A stretch of DNA of 64,000 bases from JAFLCL01 sp964502175 (GCA_964502175.1 CAZCVE010000016.1:1-64000), one strand, 5' to 3'; shown: positions 51,319 through 61,568, counted from the first letter of the stretch. Notes: generated by a model from the sequence alone, not told the origin. A program made the numbers and translations.

Positions 51319-51401
51319 GGCGGTAGCCTTTCACGACGCTCTCGCGCCGTCGAGACGCAGCGTGCGGGCTCAACACGACGTGCGTCGCGCGTGTTCCCTC
51401 G

Positions 51402-52187
51402 TCACCGCGGGGCGCCCGCGGGCGGATCGGCGCGGCGGATCGGCGGGAGCACCACGAGCACGGGCGGATCGACGGCGACGCGATCGAGGTAGCTCAGCGT
51501 CCACGGCGCCACGTCGAGGTGGAAGTGATCCTCGTGACCCGGGTAGCCGGGGCCCAGCACGCCGCTGAACTCGGTCGCGGCGATGAGTCGCTCGCGCAGG
51601 ATCTGGAAGAAGCGCGCGTGCACCGCGCCCAGGCCCGTGGTCGGTCGGTAGTCGCGGAGCACCGTGACCGAGAAGCCGCGTCGGAGCGCGCGCGGGAGGT
51701 TCGCGGGCGCAGGCTGCGACGGCGCCAGCGCGGCGAAGTCCGCGCCGCTCCAGTCGAGCGCGTTGCCGAGACCGTGCTCGCTGAGCAGCTCGGGGAAGCC
51801 GCGCACCGCGCGACAGTTGTAGGTGCCGCGGTGCTGGAGGCGCCGCGGCGGACGCCCGTACACCTCGACGGCCGCGTCGTAGACGATGCGCTCGAAGACC
51901 TGCACTCGGGGCACGAACGCCTCGTGGATGCGGAGCGAGCGCGCGAAGCGCAGCTGGGTGCCCCCGTACGTGACGAGCGGCACGTCGGGACAGCGGCCGT
52001 TCGGCAGCATGCGGCGCTCGACGACGTCGAGCGGGTAGCTGCCGAGATCGCGCCGCGGCTCCGCCATCGGGATGTTCGCGAACCTGTCTCGGTGAGCGCG
52101 CGCCGACACGCCCGACGCGACCAGCGCCAACGCACCCAGCGCCGACGCGACGACGACCAGGACCGCACGCGCAGACGGGAAGGTCAT
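51402..52187 (-). CDS. Extensin-family (extensin-like C-terminal) protein
   Basis: 261 residues from ATG 52187, chosen over GTG 52193 because GAGGTG lies just before it. An N-terminal membrane anchor (VLVVVASALGALALVASGV) is followed by the family domain: HRGTYNCRAVRGFPELLSEH, GLGNALDWSGADFA and GHEDHFHLDVAPW. The His/Asp pattern is like that of peptidoglycan M15-type peptidases, and the family is found in proteobacterial envelopes. Probably a periplasmic wall-active enzyme. Confidence 0.85.
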   Translation of the reverse strand: MTFPSARAVLVVVASALGALALVASGVSARAHRDRFANIPMAEPRRDLGSYPLDVVERRMLPNGRCPDVPLVTYGGTQLRFARSLRIHEAFVPRVQVFERIVYDAAVEVYGRPPRRLQHRGTYNCRAVRGFPELLSEHGLGNALDWSGADFAALAPSQPAPANLPRALRRGFSVTVLRDYRPTTGLGAVHARFFQILRERLIAATEFSGVLGPGYPGHEDHFHLDVAPWTLSYLDRVAVDPPVLVVLPPIRRADPPAGAPR

Positions 52188-52281
52188 CGACACCTCACGA
52201 TCCTGATCCGACGTACGAGGCAGCGCATCCGTTCTCCCTCACGCTCGAGCGCGCGCCTCGACGCATCCCCGGGTCCTTTGC

Positions 52282-52287
52282 TACAAG
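52282..52287 (+). promoter_or_regulatory. Possible -10 of ybaB-recR (TTTGC-TACAAG)
   Basis: TACAAG follows TTTGC, the same extended context as tRNA-Pro and tetR. It leaves a leader of about 40 bases before ATG 52334. Confidence 0.35.
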
Positions 52288-52333
52288 CGCCCTCCCGCGC
52301 GCCTTCGCGCGACGAAGCTTCGGAGCCCATCAG

Positions 52334-52660
52334 ATGACCACTCACTTCCGCGGCGGCATGAGCGAGCTCATGCGTCAGGCCTCTCGCCTCCAACGCAAGA
52401 TCGAGATCCGCAAGCAGGAGCTCAAGACCGCCACGGTGGATGCCTCCGCGGGCAACGATCAGGTGAAGGTCACCGTGAACGGCGCCAAGGAGCTCGTGAA
52501 GATCTCCATCGCCCCCGAGCTCCTCAAGGGCGAGGACCTCTCGATGGTCGAGGATCTCATCGTCGCGGCCGTGAACGCCGGCAACCAGAAGGCCACGGAG
52601 TTCGTAGACGCCGAGCTCGAGAAGGTCACCGGCGGGCTCAAGATCCCCGGCTTGTTCTGA
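52334..52660 (+). CDS. ybaB: Nucleoid-associated protein YbaB/EbfC
   Basis: 108 residues. The N-terminal helix (MRQASRLQRKIEIRKQELKT), the strand VKVTVNGAKELVKISIAPELL and the C-terminal helix EDLIVAAVNAGNQKATEFVD are characteristic. Dimeric DNA-binding protein that shapes the nucleoid. It lies before recR, the usual bacterial order, with a 135-base gap holding two hairpins. Confidence 0.94.
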   Translation: MTTHFRGGMSELMRQASRLQRKIEIRKQELKTATVDASAGNDQVKVTVNGAKELVKISIAPELLKGEDLSMVEDLIVAAVNAGNQKATEFVDAELEKVTGGLKIPGLF

Positions 52661-52668
52661 TCTCCCCG

Positions 52669-52686
52669 AGGGGTCATGCGACCCCT
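52669..52686 (+). terminator. Hairpin after ybaB
   Basis: AGGGGTC-ATGC-GACCCCT, a perfect 7-bp stem with a 4-base loop. It starts 8 bases after the ybaB stop, without a T-run. It may attenuate or stabilise the transcript. Confidence 0.35.
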
Positions 52687-52715
52687 CCCCCACGGAGCGG
52701 GGCCCCCTCCCGCTC

Positions 52716-52733
52716 CGGCCGCCGAAGCGGCCG
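52716..52733 (+). other. Second hairpin in the ybaB-recR gap
   Basis: CGGCCGC-CGAA-GCGGCCG, a 7-bp GC stem with a 4-base loop, 63 bases before recR. Confidence 0.35.
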
Positions 52734-52795
52734 CTCACGCGCGGGGCCCCATCCCCGCTTGCAGGCTTCGAGCTCGCCTCTGGTCTTCGACACCC

Positions 52796-53392
52796 ATGCA
52801 CCACGACGATCCCCTGGCCGAGCTCGTCGCGCTCCTCGGACGCTTGCCGGGGATCGGGGAGCGCACGGCCACGCGGCTCGCGTACTTCGTCTTGTCCGAA
52901 GACGCTGCGTACGCGAGCGCGCTGTCGGGCTCGCTCGCGGTGTTGCACGAGCGCGTCCGGCGCTGCGCGAGCTGCGGCAACTTCACCTCCTCCGATCGCT
53001 GCCGCATCTGCACCGATCCGCGGCGTGACGGCTCGACGCTCTGCATCGTCGCGCGCGTGCCCGATCTCATCGCGATCGAGCGCGCTGGCAGCTACCGGGG
53101 CCGCTACCACGTGCTCCACGCGCTGCTCGCGCCGCTCGACGGCATGAGCGCGGACCGCATCGACCTCGACGCGGTGACCTCGCGGATCCGCGCCGAAGAG
53201 GTGCGCGAGGTGGTGCTCGCGACGCCGCTCTCGGTCGAAGGCGAGGCGACGGCGCTCTACGTGGCGCAGGCGCTGCGCCCCTTGGCCGTGAAGGTGTCGC
53301 GCATCGCGAGCGGCATCCCGCACGGCGGTGAGCTCGAGTTCGCCGATCAGGTCACGCTCGGGCGCGCGTTCGAAGGCCGCAAAGATCTCTAG
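52796..53392 (+). CDS. recR: Recombination mediator RecR
   Basis: 198 residues from ATG 52796, the family's usual length. The helix-hairpin-helix LLGRLPGIGERTATRLAYF, the Cys4 zinc finger CASCGNFTSSDRCRIC and the Toprim strand CIVARVPDLIAIERAG are all present. Works with RecF/RecO to load RecA on gapped DNA. The frame runs upstream to 52676 but only the ATG gives the conserved N-terminus. It ends 19 bases before the type III export gene. Confidence 0.96.
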   Translation: MHHDDPLAELVALLGRLPGIGERTATRLAYFVLSEDAAYASALSGSLAVLHERVRRCASCGNFTSSDRCRICTDPRRDGSTLCIVARVPDLIAIERAGSYRGRYHVLHALLAPLDGMSADRIDLDAVTSRIRAEEVREVVLATPLSVEGEATALYVAQALRPLAVKVSRIASGIPHGGELEFADQVTLGRAFEGRKDL

Positions 53393-53411
53393 CGTCGGGC
53401 GGGGGACATCG

Positions 53412-55463
53412 ATGGAGCGCACGAGCACACGACGCTACGCCGACGCCGCACTCGCCGCGGTCGTCCTGCTCGTCGTCGGCATGATGATCGTGCCGCTGCC
53501 GACGCCGATCCTCGACGTGCTGATCACGGCGAACATGGCGGTGGCCGTGCTGCTGCTGCTCGTGTCGCTCTACGTGCGGGACGGCCTGGCGTTCACGTCG
53601 TTCCCCACCCTGCTGCTCGTGACGACGCTCTACCGCCTCGCGCTCAACGTGAGCTCGACGCGCCTCATCCTGCTCCAGGCCGACGCCGGCGAGGTGATCA
53701 CGGCGTTCGGCGGCTTCGTCGTGCGCGGCAACTACGTCGTCGGCGCCGTGGTCTTCGCGATCCTCACGCTCATCCAGTTCCTCGTGATCGCCAAGGGCTC
53801 CGAGCGCGTCGCGGAGGTGGGCGCGCGCTTCACGCTCGACGCGATGCCCGGCAAGCAGATGGCGATCGACGCCGAGCTGCGCACGGGCGCGATCGGCCAA
53901 GACGAAGCGCGACGCCGCCGCCGCAACCTCCAGCGCGAGAGCCAGTTCTACGGCGCGATGGACGGCGCGATGAAGTTCGTGAAGGGCGACGCCATCGCGG
54001 GCATCGTCATCACAGTCGTCAACATCGTCGGCGGCTTGGCGATCGGCGTGCTCATGCGCGACATGACCGCCGTCGAGAGCCTGCGCCTCTATGGCCTCCT
54101 CACGATCGGTGACGGCCTCGTGTCGCAGATTCCGTCGCTGCTCATCTCCACGGCCGCGGGCCTCGTGGTCACGCGCGTGGCGTCGGAGGACGAAGACTCG
54201 TCGCTCGGTGGAGACGTGGGCCGGCAGATCTTCGGCAACCCGCGCGCGCTCGGGATCGCAGCGATCTTCCTCGTGATCCTCGGCGTGATCCCGGGCCTGC
54301 CGACGGTGCCGTTCTTCGTGCTCGCGCTCGTGTTCGGCGGGCTCGCGTGGCGCCTCTCGCGACAGGCGCCGATCGCCGAGGGCGACGGCGACGCCGCGCT
54401 GAGGCCGGAAGCGCAGCGTGAGCAGCGCGCGAAGAAGCAGCTCGTGCCGCTCGTCGTGCCGCTCTCGGTGGAGCTCGGCCCCGAGCTGGCGCTCGAGCTC
54501 CTCGACGCGCGCGGCGGCGGGCCGTTCCTCGAAGACGAGATCCCCCGCGTGCGCGAGTCGCTCTTCCTCTCGCTCGGCATCCCGGTGCCTGGCGTTCGGG
54601 CCCGCGCCGCACCGCTCGGCGCGCGCGAGTACGTGATCGCCCTCCAAGAGATCCCTGTCGCGCGCGGGACGGCGCCCGTCGGCCTGTTCGTCGCGAGCGC
54701 GCCCGCCGCCGTCGCGAGCCTCGGCGTCGTCGGCGCCGCGATCACCGATCCGCAGACGCAGCGCGAAGGATCGATCGTGCCGCTCGACGCACGCGCCGTG
54801 CTCGAGGCCGCGGGCCTGCCGACGCTGAGCCCCACGCAGCTCGTCGGCCGTCACCTCGAAGAGATCGTGCGGCGTCGCGGCCACGAGCTCGTCGGCCTGC
54901 AAGAGACGCAGGCGATGCTCGACCAGCTCGAGCGCGCGTATCCGGCGCTCGTGCGCAACGTGGTGCCCAAGCCCGTCGGCCTGCCGCTCCTCGCGGACAT
55001 CCTCCGGCGCCTCGTCGAGGAAGGCGTGTCGATCCGACCGCTGCGCGAGATCCTCGAGGCCCTCGCGATCCACGCCGCCATCGAGAAGGATCCGGTCGCG
55101 CTGACCGAGGCCGTGCGCGGCGCGCTGCGGCGTCCCATCACGCACCGTCACGTGCGCGGCGGCGCCGTCGCGGTGCACCTCCTCGACGCGCTCCTCGAAG
55201 ACACCGTGCGCGACGCCATCCAGCGAACGGCCACGGGCAGCTACCTCGCGCTGCCGCCCGATCTCGCGCGCGACATCGTCGCCGCCGTCGCGCGCACGCT
55301 CTCGAACGCAACGCACCCCGTTCTCCTCACGCAGTCGGACGTGCGCCGCTTCGTGCGCCGCCTCCTCGAGAACGAGCTGCCCGAGGTCGTGGTGCTCTCC
55401 TACCAAGAGCTCGACCCGACCGTGACGGTGCAGCCGCTCGGCCGCATTGGTCTCAAGGGCTGA
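53412..55463 (+). CDS. sctV: Type III export gate protein, SctV/FlhA family
   Basis: 683 residues from ATG 53412, with GGGCGGGGGAC upstream. About eight membrane helices span residues ~15-310 and the FHIPEP-type signature is ARFTLDAMPGKQMAIDAEL near residue 150. The cytoplasmic ring-forming domain follows, with LVEEGVSIRPLREILEALA and the C-terminal ELPEVVVLSYQELDP motif. It forms the nonameric export gate of injectisomes and flagella. No other type III gene is in the window, so it is an isolated copy. It can serve as SctV of a scattered system or be an orphan; FlhA cannot be excluded. Confidence 0.92.
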   Translation: MERTSTRRYADAALAAVVLLVVGMMIVPLPTPILDVLITANMAVAVLLLLVSLYVRDGLAFTSFPTLLLVTTLYRLALNVSSTRLILLQADAGEVITAFGGFVVRGNYVVGAVVFAILTLIQFLVIAKGSERVAEVGARFTLDAMPGKQMAIDAELRTGAIGQDEARRRRRNLQRESQFYGAMDGAMKFVKGDAIAGIVITVVNIVGGLAIGVLMRDMTAVESLRLYGLLTIGDGLVSQIPSLLISTAAGLVVTRVASEDEDSSLGGDVGRQIFGNPRALGIAAIFLVILGVIPGLPTVPFFVLALVFGGLAWRLSRQAPIAEGDGDAALRPEAQREQRAKKQLVPLVVPLSVELGPELALELLDARGGGPFLEDEIPRVRESLFLSLGIPVPGVRARAAPLGAREYVIALQEIPVARGTAPVGLFVASAPAAVASLGVVGAAITDPQTQREGSIVPLDARAVLEAAGLPTLSPTQLVGRHLEEIVRRRGHELVGLQETQAMLDQLERAYPALVRNVVPKPVGLPLLADILRRLVEEGVSIRPLREILEALAIHAAIEKDPVALTEAVRGALRRPITHRHVRGGAVAVHLLDALLEDTVRDAIQRTATGSYLALPPDLARDIVAAVARTLSNATHPVLLTQSDVRRFVRRLLENELPEVVVLSYQELDPTVTVQPLGRIGLKG

Positions 55464-55604
55464 GGCTCTCGAGGCGCGAGCGTGAACGGGTGACGTGAAC
55501 GAGCGCTCCCCGCGTGAACGCCGGATCACGGTGCCCGCGCCGGCCGCTGACTCGGATCCCACGAATCCTTCGCGATCCCTGGGGATCACGGCTAGCATCG
55601 GGGC

Positions 55605-55619
55605 TGGCACCAGCCTTGC
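55605..55619 (+). promoter_or_regulatory. Sigma-54 promoter (-24/-12)
   Basis: TGGCAC-CAGCC-TTGC matches the consensus in all fixed positions, with GG and GC exactly 10 bases apart. A start near 55631 would give a leader of about 57 bases before ATG 55688. The best sigma-54 site in the window. Confidence 0.75.
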
Positions 55620-55687
55620 GAAAGGCCGTGCCGCCGCACAGCCCAACCTTTGGGCCAACCCTCTGGGCGGCGAACACCGAGGTCTCC

Positions 55688-56608
55688 ATGGCCAACCGCA
55701 TCTGGAACGCTGTCTCTCTCGTCGTCGCGCTCTCCGCGCTCCCGCTCGTCGCGTCGTCGGCGCAGGCGCAGGACGCGCAGTGCCGTCCCGGCGACCTCCT
55801 CTGCGGCGAGGTGCAGCTCGGCCCCATCCAGGGCCAGATCCGGATCGGGCCTGGCGACGTCGCGCCGCCGCCCGTCGTCGTGCAGCCGCCGGTCTACGTG
55901 CAGCCGGTGCCGCCGCCCGTCGTCGTGCAGCCGCCCCCGCCGGTCTACGTGCAGCCGCCTCCGCCCGTGGCGCAGCCGCCCGTCGTGTATGTGCAGCAGC
56001 CGCCCCCGCCGATCGTCGTGCAGCCGCCGCAGCCGCAGGTGATCACCGTCCAGCGCCGCCGCGTGGTCTATGACCTCGTGCCCGCGTTCGACATGGGCCT
56101 CCACCTCCAGATCGGTGGCCTCTTCAGCGATCGCGTCGCGATGGGCGGCGGCATGGCGGCCTTCCGCATCCGCCCGATCGAGTTCCTCGCGATCGACCTC
56201 GGCATGGGCGTGTACGGTGGGCAGGACTACCAGGGCGCGGACCGCTGGGAGGTCCCCGTCGTCGCGGACATCCTCGTGTTCTTCAACCCGGGTGACCGCT
56301 TCCAGGTGTACGGCCTCGTCGGCGGCGGCATGTCGTTCGGCCAGCAGGGCAGCTACAGCGGTGGACCGCGCGGTGACTTCTTCGCGAGCCGCGACCTCGC
56401 GTACGTCGGCGGCGAGGCAGGCCTCGGCCTCGAGTGGCGCATCGGTCGTCACTTCGCGCTCAACCTCGACGTCCGTGCGTTCCTCCGCGAGCAGGTCGGC
56501 GGCGGCACCGAGTTCACCGAGATCCAGGACGGCGTCACGCGCTCGACGAACACGTCGACCGGCGTCGTCGGCAACCTCGGCATGACGTTCTACTTCGTCG
56601 GCCTGTGA
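55688..56608 (+). CDS. Outer-membrane beta-barrel protein with Pro/Val linker
   Basis: 306 residues from ATG 55688. Signal peptide (VVALSALPLVASSAQAQ), then Cys pair, then a Pro/Val/Gln linker (PPPVVVQPPVYVQP) and an eight-strand barrel-like domain: FDMGLHLQIGGLFSDRVAMG, QVYGLVGGGMSF, AYVGGEAGLGLEWRIGRHFA, ending in the aromatic TFYFVGL, a typical barrel C-terminus. Probably an envelope protein of OmpA/OmpW size. A strong sigma-54 promoter lies upstream and a hairpin terminator downstream, so it is a monocistronic regulated gene. Confidence 0.85.
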   Translation: MANRIWNAVSLVVALSALPLVASSAQAQDAQCRPGDLLCGEVQLGPIQGQIRIGPGDVAPPPVVVQPPVYVQPVPPPVVVQPPPPVYVQPPPPVAQPPVVYVQQPPPPIVVQPPQPQVITVQRRRVVYDLVPAFDMGLHLQIGGLFSDRVAMGGGMAAFRIRPIEFLAIDLGMGVYGGQDYQGADRWEVPVVADILVFFNPGDRFQVYGLVGGGMSFGQQGSYSGGPRGDFFASRDLAYVGGEAGLGLEWRIGRHFALNLDVRAFLREQVGGGTEFTEIQDGVTRSTNTSTGVVGNLGMTFYFVGL

Positions 56609-56638
56609 CCTGATCCGACGCGCACGTCGCGCCGTATC

Positions 56639-56672
56639 GAAGACCGCGAGGGGACCACCCTTCGCGGTCTTC
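56639..56672 (+). terminator. Intrinsic terminator after the beta-barrel gene
   Basis: GAAGACCGCGA and TCGCGGTCTTC form an 11-bp stem with a ~12-base loop, followed by GTGTTTTC. The strongest terminator in the window. Confidence 0.8.
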
Positions 56673-56693
56673 GTGTTTTCGGGAGTGCTCCGG

Positions 56694-56699
56694 TAGGAT
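56694..56699 (+). promoter_or_regulatory. Putative -10 element of the Ser/Thr kinase gene (TAGGAT)
   Basis: TAGGAT ends 8 bases before TTG 56708; no ribosome site is visible. Confidence 0.45.
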
Positions 56700-56707
56700 T
56701 CGACGTC

Positions 56708-58176
<1,469 letters not shown>

Positions 58177-58180
<4 letters not shown>

Positions 58181-59211
58181 GGTCGAGCGCGCGCACACGC
58201 ACGGTCTTCGCGATCGCGCTCCTCGCCAGCGCGCTGCTGACGCAGGGCTCCGCGCTGGAGAGAGCATCGGCGCAGGACACCGCCCCCCCGCCGGCCACCG
58301 CGCCAGCGACGACGCCCACGGACACGCCGCCCGCGGCCGCCGAGGATCCGAGCGCGGTGCGCGCGAGAGAGCTGTTCCAGCAAGGCGTGGGGCTCTCACG
58401 CGCCGAGCGATGGGCCGAGGCGCTCGCGGCGTTCCAGCAGTCGCTCGCGCTCGTCGAGCGTCCGAGCACGCTGCTCAACATCGCCACCGCGCTCCAGCGC
58501 CTCGGACGCTCGCGCGAGTGCATCGCCGCGGTCGATCGCTACCTCGCGGTGAGCGACGCGACGGCCGACGCAGAGGCGCGAACCCGCGCGACCACGCTGC
58601 GCGATGCGATGGTGGCTGCGCTCGCGCACCTCGCCCTCGCCGTGCTGCCGGACGACGCGCAGGTCTCGATCAACGGCGTGGTGGCTCCGCTCGAGCCGGG
58701 CCGCCCGCTCGAGCTCGACGCGGGCACCTACGCGTTCGTGATCGAGCGCGAAGGCCACCTGACCTCACGCTTCACGCTCGATCTCGCGCCTGGCGCGAAC
58801 GCCTCGCGGGCGGTGTCTCTGGCGCCGAGGCCCGCCGAGCCCGCGCGCCTCGAGGTCTCGACGCAGGTCGGCGGCGCGCGCATCGAGGTCGACGGCGACG
58901 TCGTCGGCACCGACGAGATCGAGATGGAGGTCGTGGCCGGCTCGCACGTGGTGCGCGTGAGCGCGAGCGGCTGGGATCCCTTCGAGCGCACGCTGTCGAT
59001 CGACGCGGGCACACGCGCGCGCGTCGACGCGCAGCTGTCGCGTCCCGGCGCGTGCCAGAGCCTCGAGTGCGAGCCCGCGTTCTGGATCGTCGGCGGGCTC
59101 CTGATCGCCGCCATGGCGGCCACCGCGATCACGCTCCCGATCGTCCTCGCCGAGGAAGAGCCGCCCTACGGCGGGACCGCGAACTTCCACATCGACGCGC
59201 TCCGCTTCTGA
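58177..59211 (+). CDS. TPR/PEGA-domain exported protein, partner of the Ser/Thr kinase
   Basis: 344 residues from GTG 58177. Signal peptide (TVFAIALLASALLTQGS), Pro/Thr linker, two TPR-like helical repeats (ARELFQQGVGLSRAERWAEA, LLNIATALQRLGRSRECIAA), then two PEGA-type beta domains (ISINGVVAPLEPG-like VSINGVVAPLEPGRPLELDA and ARIEVDGDVVGTDEIEMEVV). A hydrophobic C-terminal helix (WIVGGLLIAAMAATAITLPI) anchors it. Coupled to the kinase, so likely an extracytoplasmic effector or sensor partner. Confidence 0.85.
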
Positions 59212-59224
59212 GCCGCGCGTCGCG

Positions 59225-60286
59225 CTACTGAATCGGCTCTTCGACGCCCGTCTCGTTCTCGACGACGGCCCCGTCGCTGAAGGTCGTGACCGGTGAGTCC
59301 ACGCGATCCGCGTCGGTGCGACCGACCATGTCGTACGCGTCGGGCGGCTCGTGGGCGTCGAACGGGATGAACGCGTCGGGGGGGACGGCGTCGGGTGAGA
59401 AGCCGCCGTCCATCGGCGTGAAGGCGTCGGGGGTGAAGGCGTCGGGGGTGAACGCGTCCGGCGCCCACGTGTCGAACGGCGTGAAGGCATCGTTCGAGAA
59501 CGCGTCCGGCGCCCACGCGTCGGGGAACATGAACGCGTCCGGGAACGGCGCGTCGACGAACGGAGGAACGAACGCGTCGGGCGCCCACGCGTCGGGCGGC
59601 TCGACGAACGCGTCCATGCCCGCATCCGGATCTGCGGGCGCATCGAGATCGGCGTCCGCACCGATCGGGATGAACACGTCGTCGCGGAACGCATCGGGCC
59701 CGCTGAAGGCGTCCATGCCTGCGTCCGCGCGCGGCCCTGCGTCGGTGAACTCCTCGCCCGGCCTCACGGCGGGGCCTGGCGCGACCATCGCGGGCACGCA
59801 GCGCCCTGACTCGTCGCAGGTGTCGTCCACGCCGCAGACCACGCCCTCGCAGTTGCGCGAGATGAACATCGGTACGCGCCGCGTCTCGCGCGGAACGAAG
59901 CCGGTGATCGCGCGAACCACCACGCGCGCGCCGGTGCGCGGGAACGCCGTCAGCTCGATCACCACGCGGCGCGACGCATCTCCGCGCAGCGGGACGACGC
60001 CGTAGGAGAACGGGATCTCCACGCCCGCCTCGGACATCCGCCGCACCTGCAGCGTGCGCAGCTCCACGGGCACCGAGTCCGGGAACGACGCGCGGAACTC
60101 GTCGACCTCGTAGGTGCGCACCTCGATCGTGCTGAGCTCTTCGTCGTCGTAGTCCGAGTCGACCACCACGAGCAGCTGCGTCGCGGGGAACGAGCAGCCC
60201 GCCACGCCTGCGGCGAGGAGGAGACCGAACACGAACGCGCATGGAGCGGACAGCCCATGAGCCCAGCGCACGACAGCCCGACGCAT
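59225..60286 (-). CDS. PDA-repeat lipoprotein, copy 2 (downstream)
   Basis: 353 residues from ATG 60286. A lipobox-like LLAAGVAGCSF signal, then a folded domain of about 150 residues (FPATQLLVVVDSDYDDEELS through CEGVVCGVDDTCDESGRCVP), then a long Asp/Ala/Pro tail with PDAF/PDAW repeats and an acidic C-terminus. The tail is low complexity and probably extended. Its first ~200 residues are near-identical to the gene at 60330-61562, so the pair arose by a recent tandem duplication; the tails differ. The putative -10 reads CACGCT (60293-60298) instead of TACGCT in the other copy. Confidence 0.82.
   Translation of the reverse strand: MRRAVVRWAHGLSAPCAFVFGLLLAAGVAGCSFPATQLLVVVDSDYDDEELSTIEVRTYEVDEFRASFPDSVPVELRTLQVRRMSEAGVEIPFSYGVVPLRGDASRRVVIELTAFPRTGARVVVRAITGFVPRETRRVPMFISRNCEGVVCGVDDTCDESGRCVPAMVAPGPAVRPGEEFTDAGPRADAGMDAFSGPDAFRDDVFIPIGADADLDAPADPDAGMDAFVEPPDAWAPDAFVPPFVDAPFPDAFMFPDAWAPDAFSNDAFTPFDTWAPDAFTPDAFTPDAFTPMDGGFSPDAVPPDAFIPFDAHEPPDAYDMVGRTDADRVDSPVTTFSDGAVVENETGVEEPIQ
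59380..59600 (-). repeat. PDA-encoding tandem repeats (copy 2)
   Basis: Short units with GCGTC(G/C)GG-type sequence repeat about every 12-30 bases and encode PDAF, PDAW and similar on the minus strand. They are coding repeats, not CRISPR. Confidence 0.75.
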
Positions 60287-60329
60287 GGAGGAAGCGTGTC
60301 CTGACTCCCGTTGGACGTCAGCAGGAAAG

Positions 60330-61562
60330 TCAGGGGCAGGACGGGTTCAAACGATCGAACGCGAGCGGCGAGCAGCGCATCCCCACACACACGTAGGAGA
60401 TACACGACTCCATGCCCGGTGTGCTGCACATGCAAATCTCGGGGGGGCAGCTGCCGCACATCGCGAACGCATCCACGACGTCGGAGTCCGGACCTGCGTC
60501 GTACGCGTCGATGGGCGGCACGGCCGCGTCGGGCGGACCAGCGTCATACGCGTCGATCGGCGGGACCGCCGCGTCGGGCGTACGCGAGTCGTGCGCGTCG
60601 ATGCCGACATGCGCGTCAGGGATGAACGCGTCGGGGGTGAACGTGTCGGGCATGACGAACGCGTCGATCGAGACGAACGCGTCGGGAGGAACGAACGCAT
60701 CGGGCGGAACGAACGCATCGGGAGCCCACACGTCGAACGGCGTGAACGCGTCGTGGGTGAAGGCGTCCGGCGAGAACGCGTCCGGCGAGAACGCATCCGG
60801 AGCGAACGCGTCGGGCGGCTCGTACGCGTCGGGGAACATGAACGCGTCTGGGAAGTTCGCGTCGACGCCCGGCGGCACGTACGCATCGGGCGCCCATGCG
60901 TCGGGCGGCTCGACGAAGGCGTCCATGCCCGCGTCGGGATCCGGCGGTGCGTCGAGATCCGCGTCCGCGCCGATCGGGATGAACACGTCGTCGCGGTACG
61001 CATCGACGCTGAACGCATCCATGCCCGCGTCCGCGCGCGGGCCGCCGTCGGTGAACTCTTCGCCCGGTCGCACCGCAGGCCCAGGCGCGACCGACGCAGG
61101 CACGCACCGTCCCGACTCGTCGCACGTGTCATCCACGCCGCAGACCACGCCCTCGCAGTTGCGCGAGATGAACATCGGCACGCGTCGCGTCTCGCGCGGA
61201 ACGAAGCCCGTGATCGCGCGGACGACCACGCGCGCGCCGGTGCGCGGGAACGCCGTCAGCTCGATCACCACGCGACGCGAGGCATCACCACGCAGCGGGA
61301 CCACGCCGAACGAGAACGGCACGTCGACGCCGGCCTCGGACATCCGCCGCACCTGCAGCGTGCGCAGCTCCACGGGCACCGAGTCCGGGAACGACGCGCG
61401 GAACTCGTCGACCTCGTAGGTGCGCACCTCGATCGTGCTGAGCTCTTCGTCGTCGTAGTCCGAGTCGACGACCACGAGCAGCTGCGTCGCGGGGAACGTG
61501 CAGCTGGAGACCCAGAGCGCCGCGAGGACGCACGCAGCTGACGACCACCGTCCCGAGCGCAT
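60330..61562 (-). CDS. PDA-repeat lipoprotein, copy 1 (upstream)
   Basis: 410 residues from ATG 61562. Same order as copy 2: signal ending WVSSCTF, the conserved DSDYDDEELSTIEVRTYEVD domain, the VVCGVDDTCDESGRC Cys motif, then a longer PDAF-rich tail (PPDAFVPPDAFVSIDAFVMP) and a Cys-rich C-terminus (CGSCPPEICMC) absent from the other copy. Exported, probably surface stalk with a terminal Cys domain. A TACGCT hexamer ends 6 bases before the ATG. Likely co-transcribed with copy 2 (43-base gap). Confidence 0.82.
   Translation of the reverse strand: MRSGRWSSAACVLAALWVSSCTFPATQLLVVVDSDYDDEELSTIEVRTYEVDEFRASFPDSVPVELRTLQVRRMSEAGVDVPFSFGVVPLRGDASRRVVIELTAFPRTGARVVVRAITGFVPRETRRVPMFISRNCEGVVCGVDDTCDESGRCVPASVAPGPAVRPGEEFTDGGPRADAGMDAFSVDAYRDDVFIPIGADADLDAPPDPDAGMDAFVEPPDAWAPDAYVPPGVDANFPDAFMFPDAYEPPDAFAPDAFSPDAFSPDAFTHDAFTPFDVWAPDAFVPPDAFVPPDAFVSIDAFVMPDTFTPDAFIPDAHVGIDAHDSRTPDAAVPPIDAYDAGPPDAAVPPIDAYDAGPDSDVVDAFAMCGSCPPEICMCSTPGMESCISYVCVGMRCSPLAFDRLNPSCP
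60580..60850 (-). repeat. PDA-encoding tandem repeats (copy 1)
   Basis: Dense repeats of a GAACGCGTC(C/G)GG-type unit, about 12-24 bases apart, encode PDAF-like tetrapeptides on the minus strand. Both strands show long shadow frames here for that reason. Confidence 0.75.
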
Positions 61563-61568
61563 CGAGGC

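Noticed and set aside
53352..55658. 768-residue minus-strand frame across sctV
   Set aside because: Arg/Glu/His-rich shadow of the sctV coding strand.
59286..60005. Plus-strand Ala/Ser/Gly-rich frame opposite the PDA-repeat gene
   Set aside because: Shadow of the repeated minus-strand codons; no start context or signal peptide.
60580..60850. Regularly spaced short repeats resembling a CRISPR array
   Set aside because: Units are 12-24 bases, in frame, and encode PDAF repeats of a lipoprotein; there are no unique spacers or cas genes.
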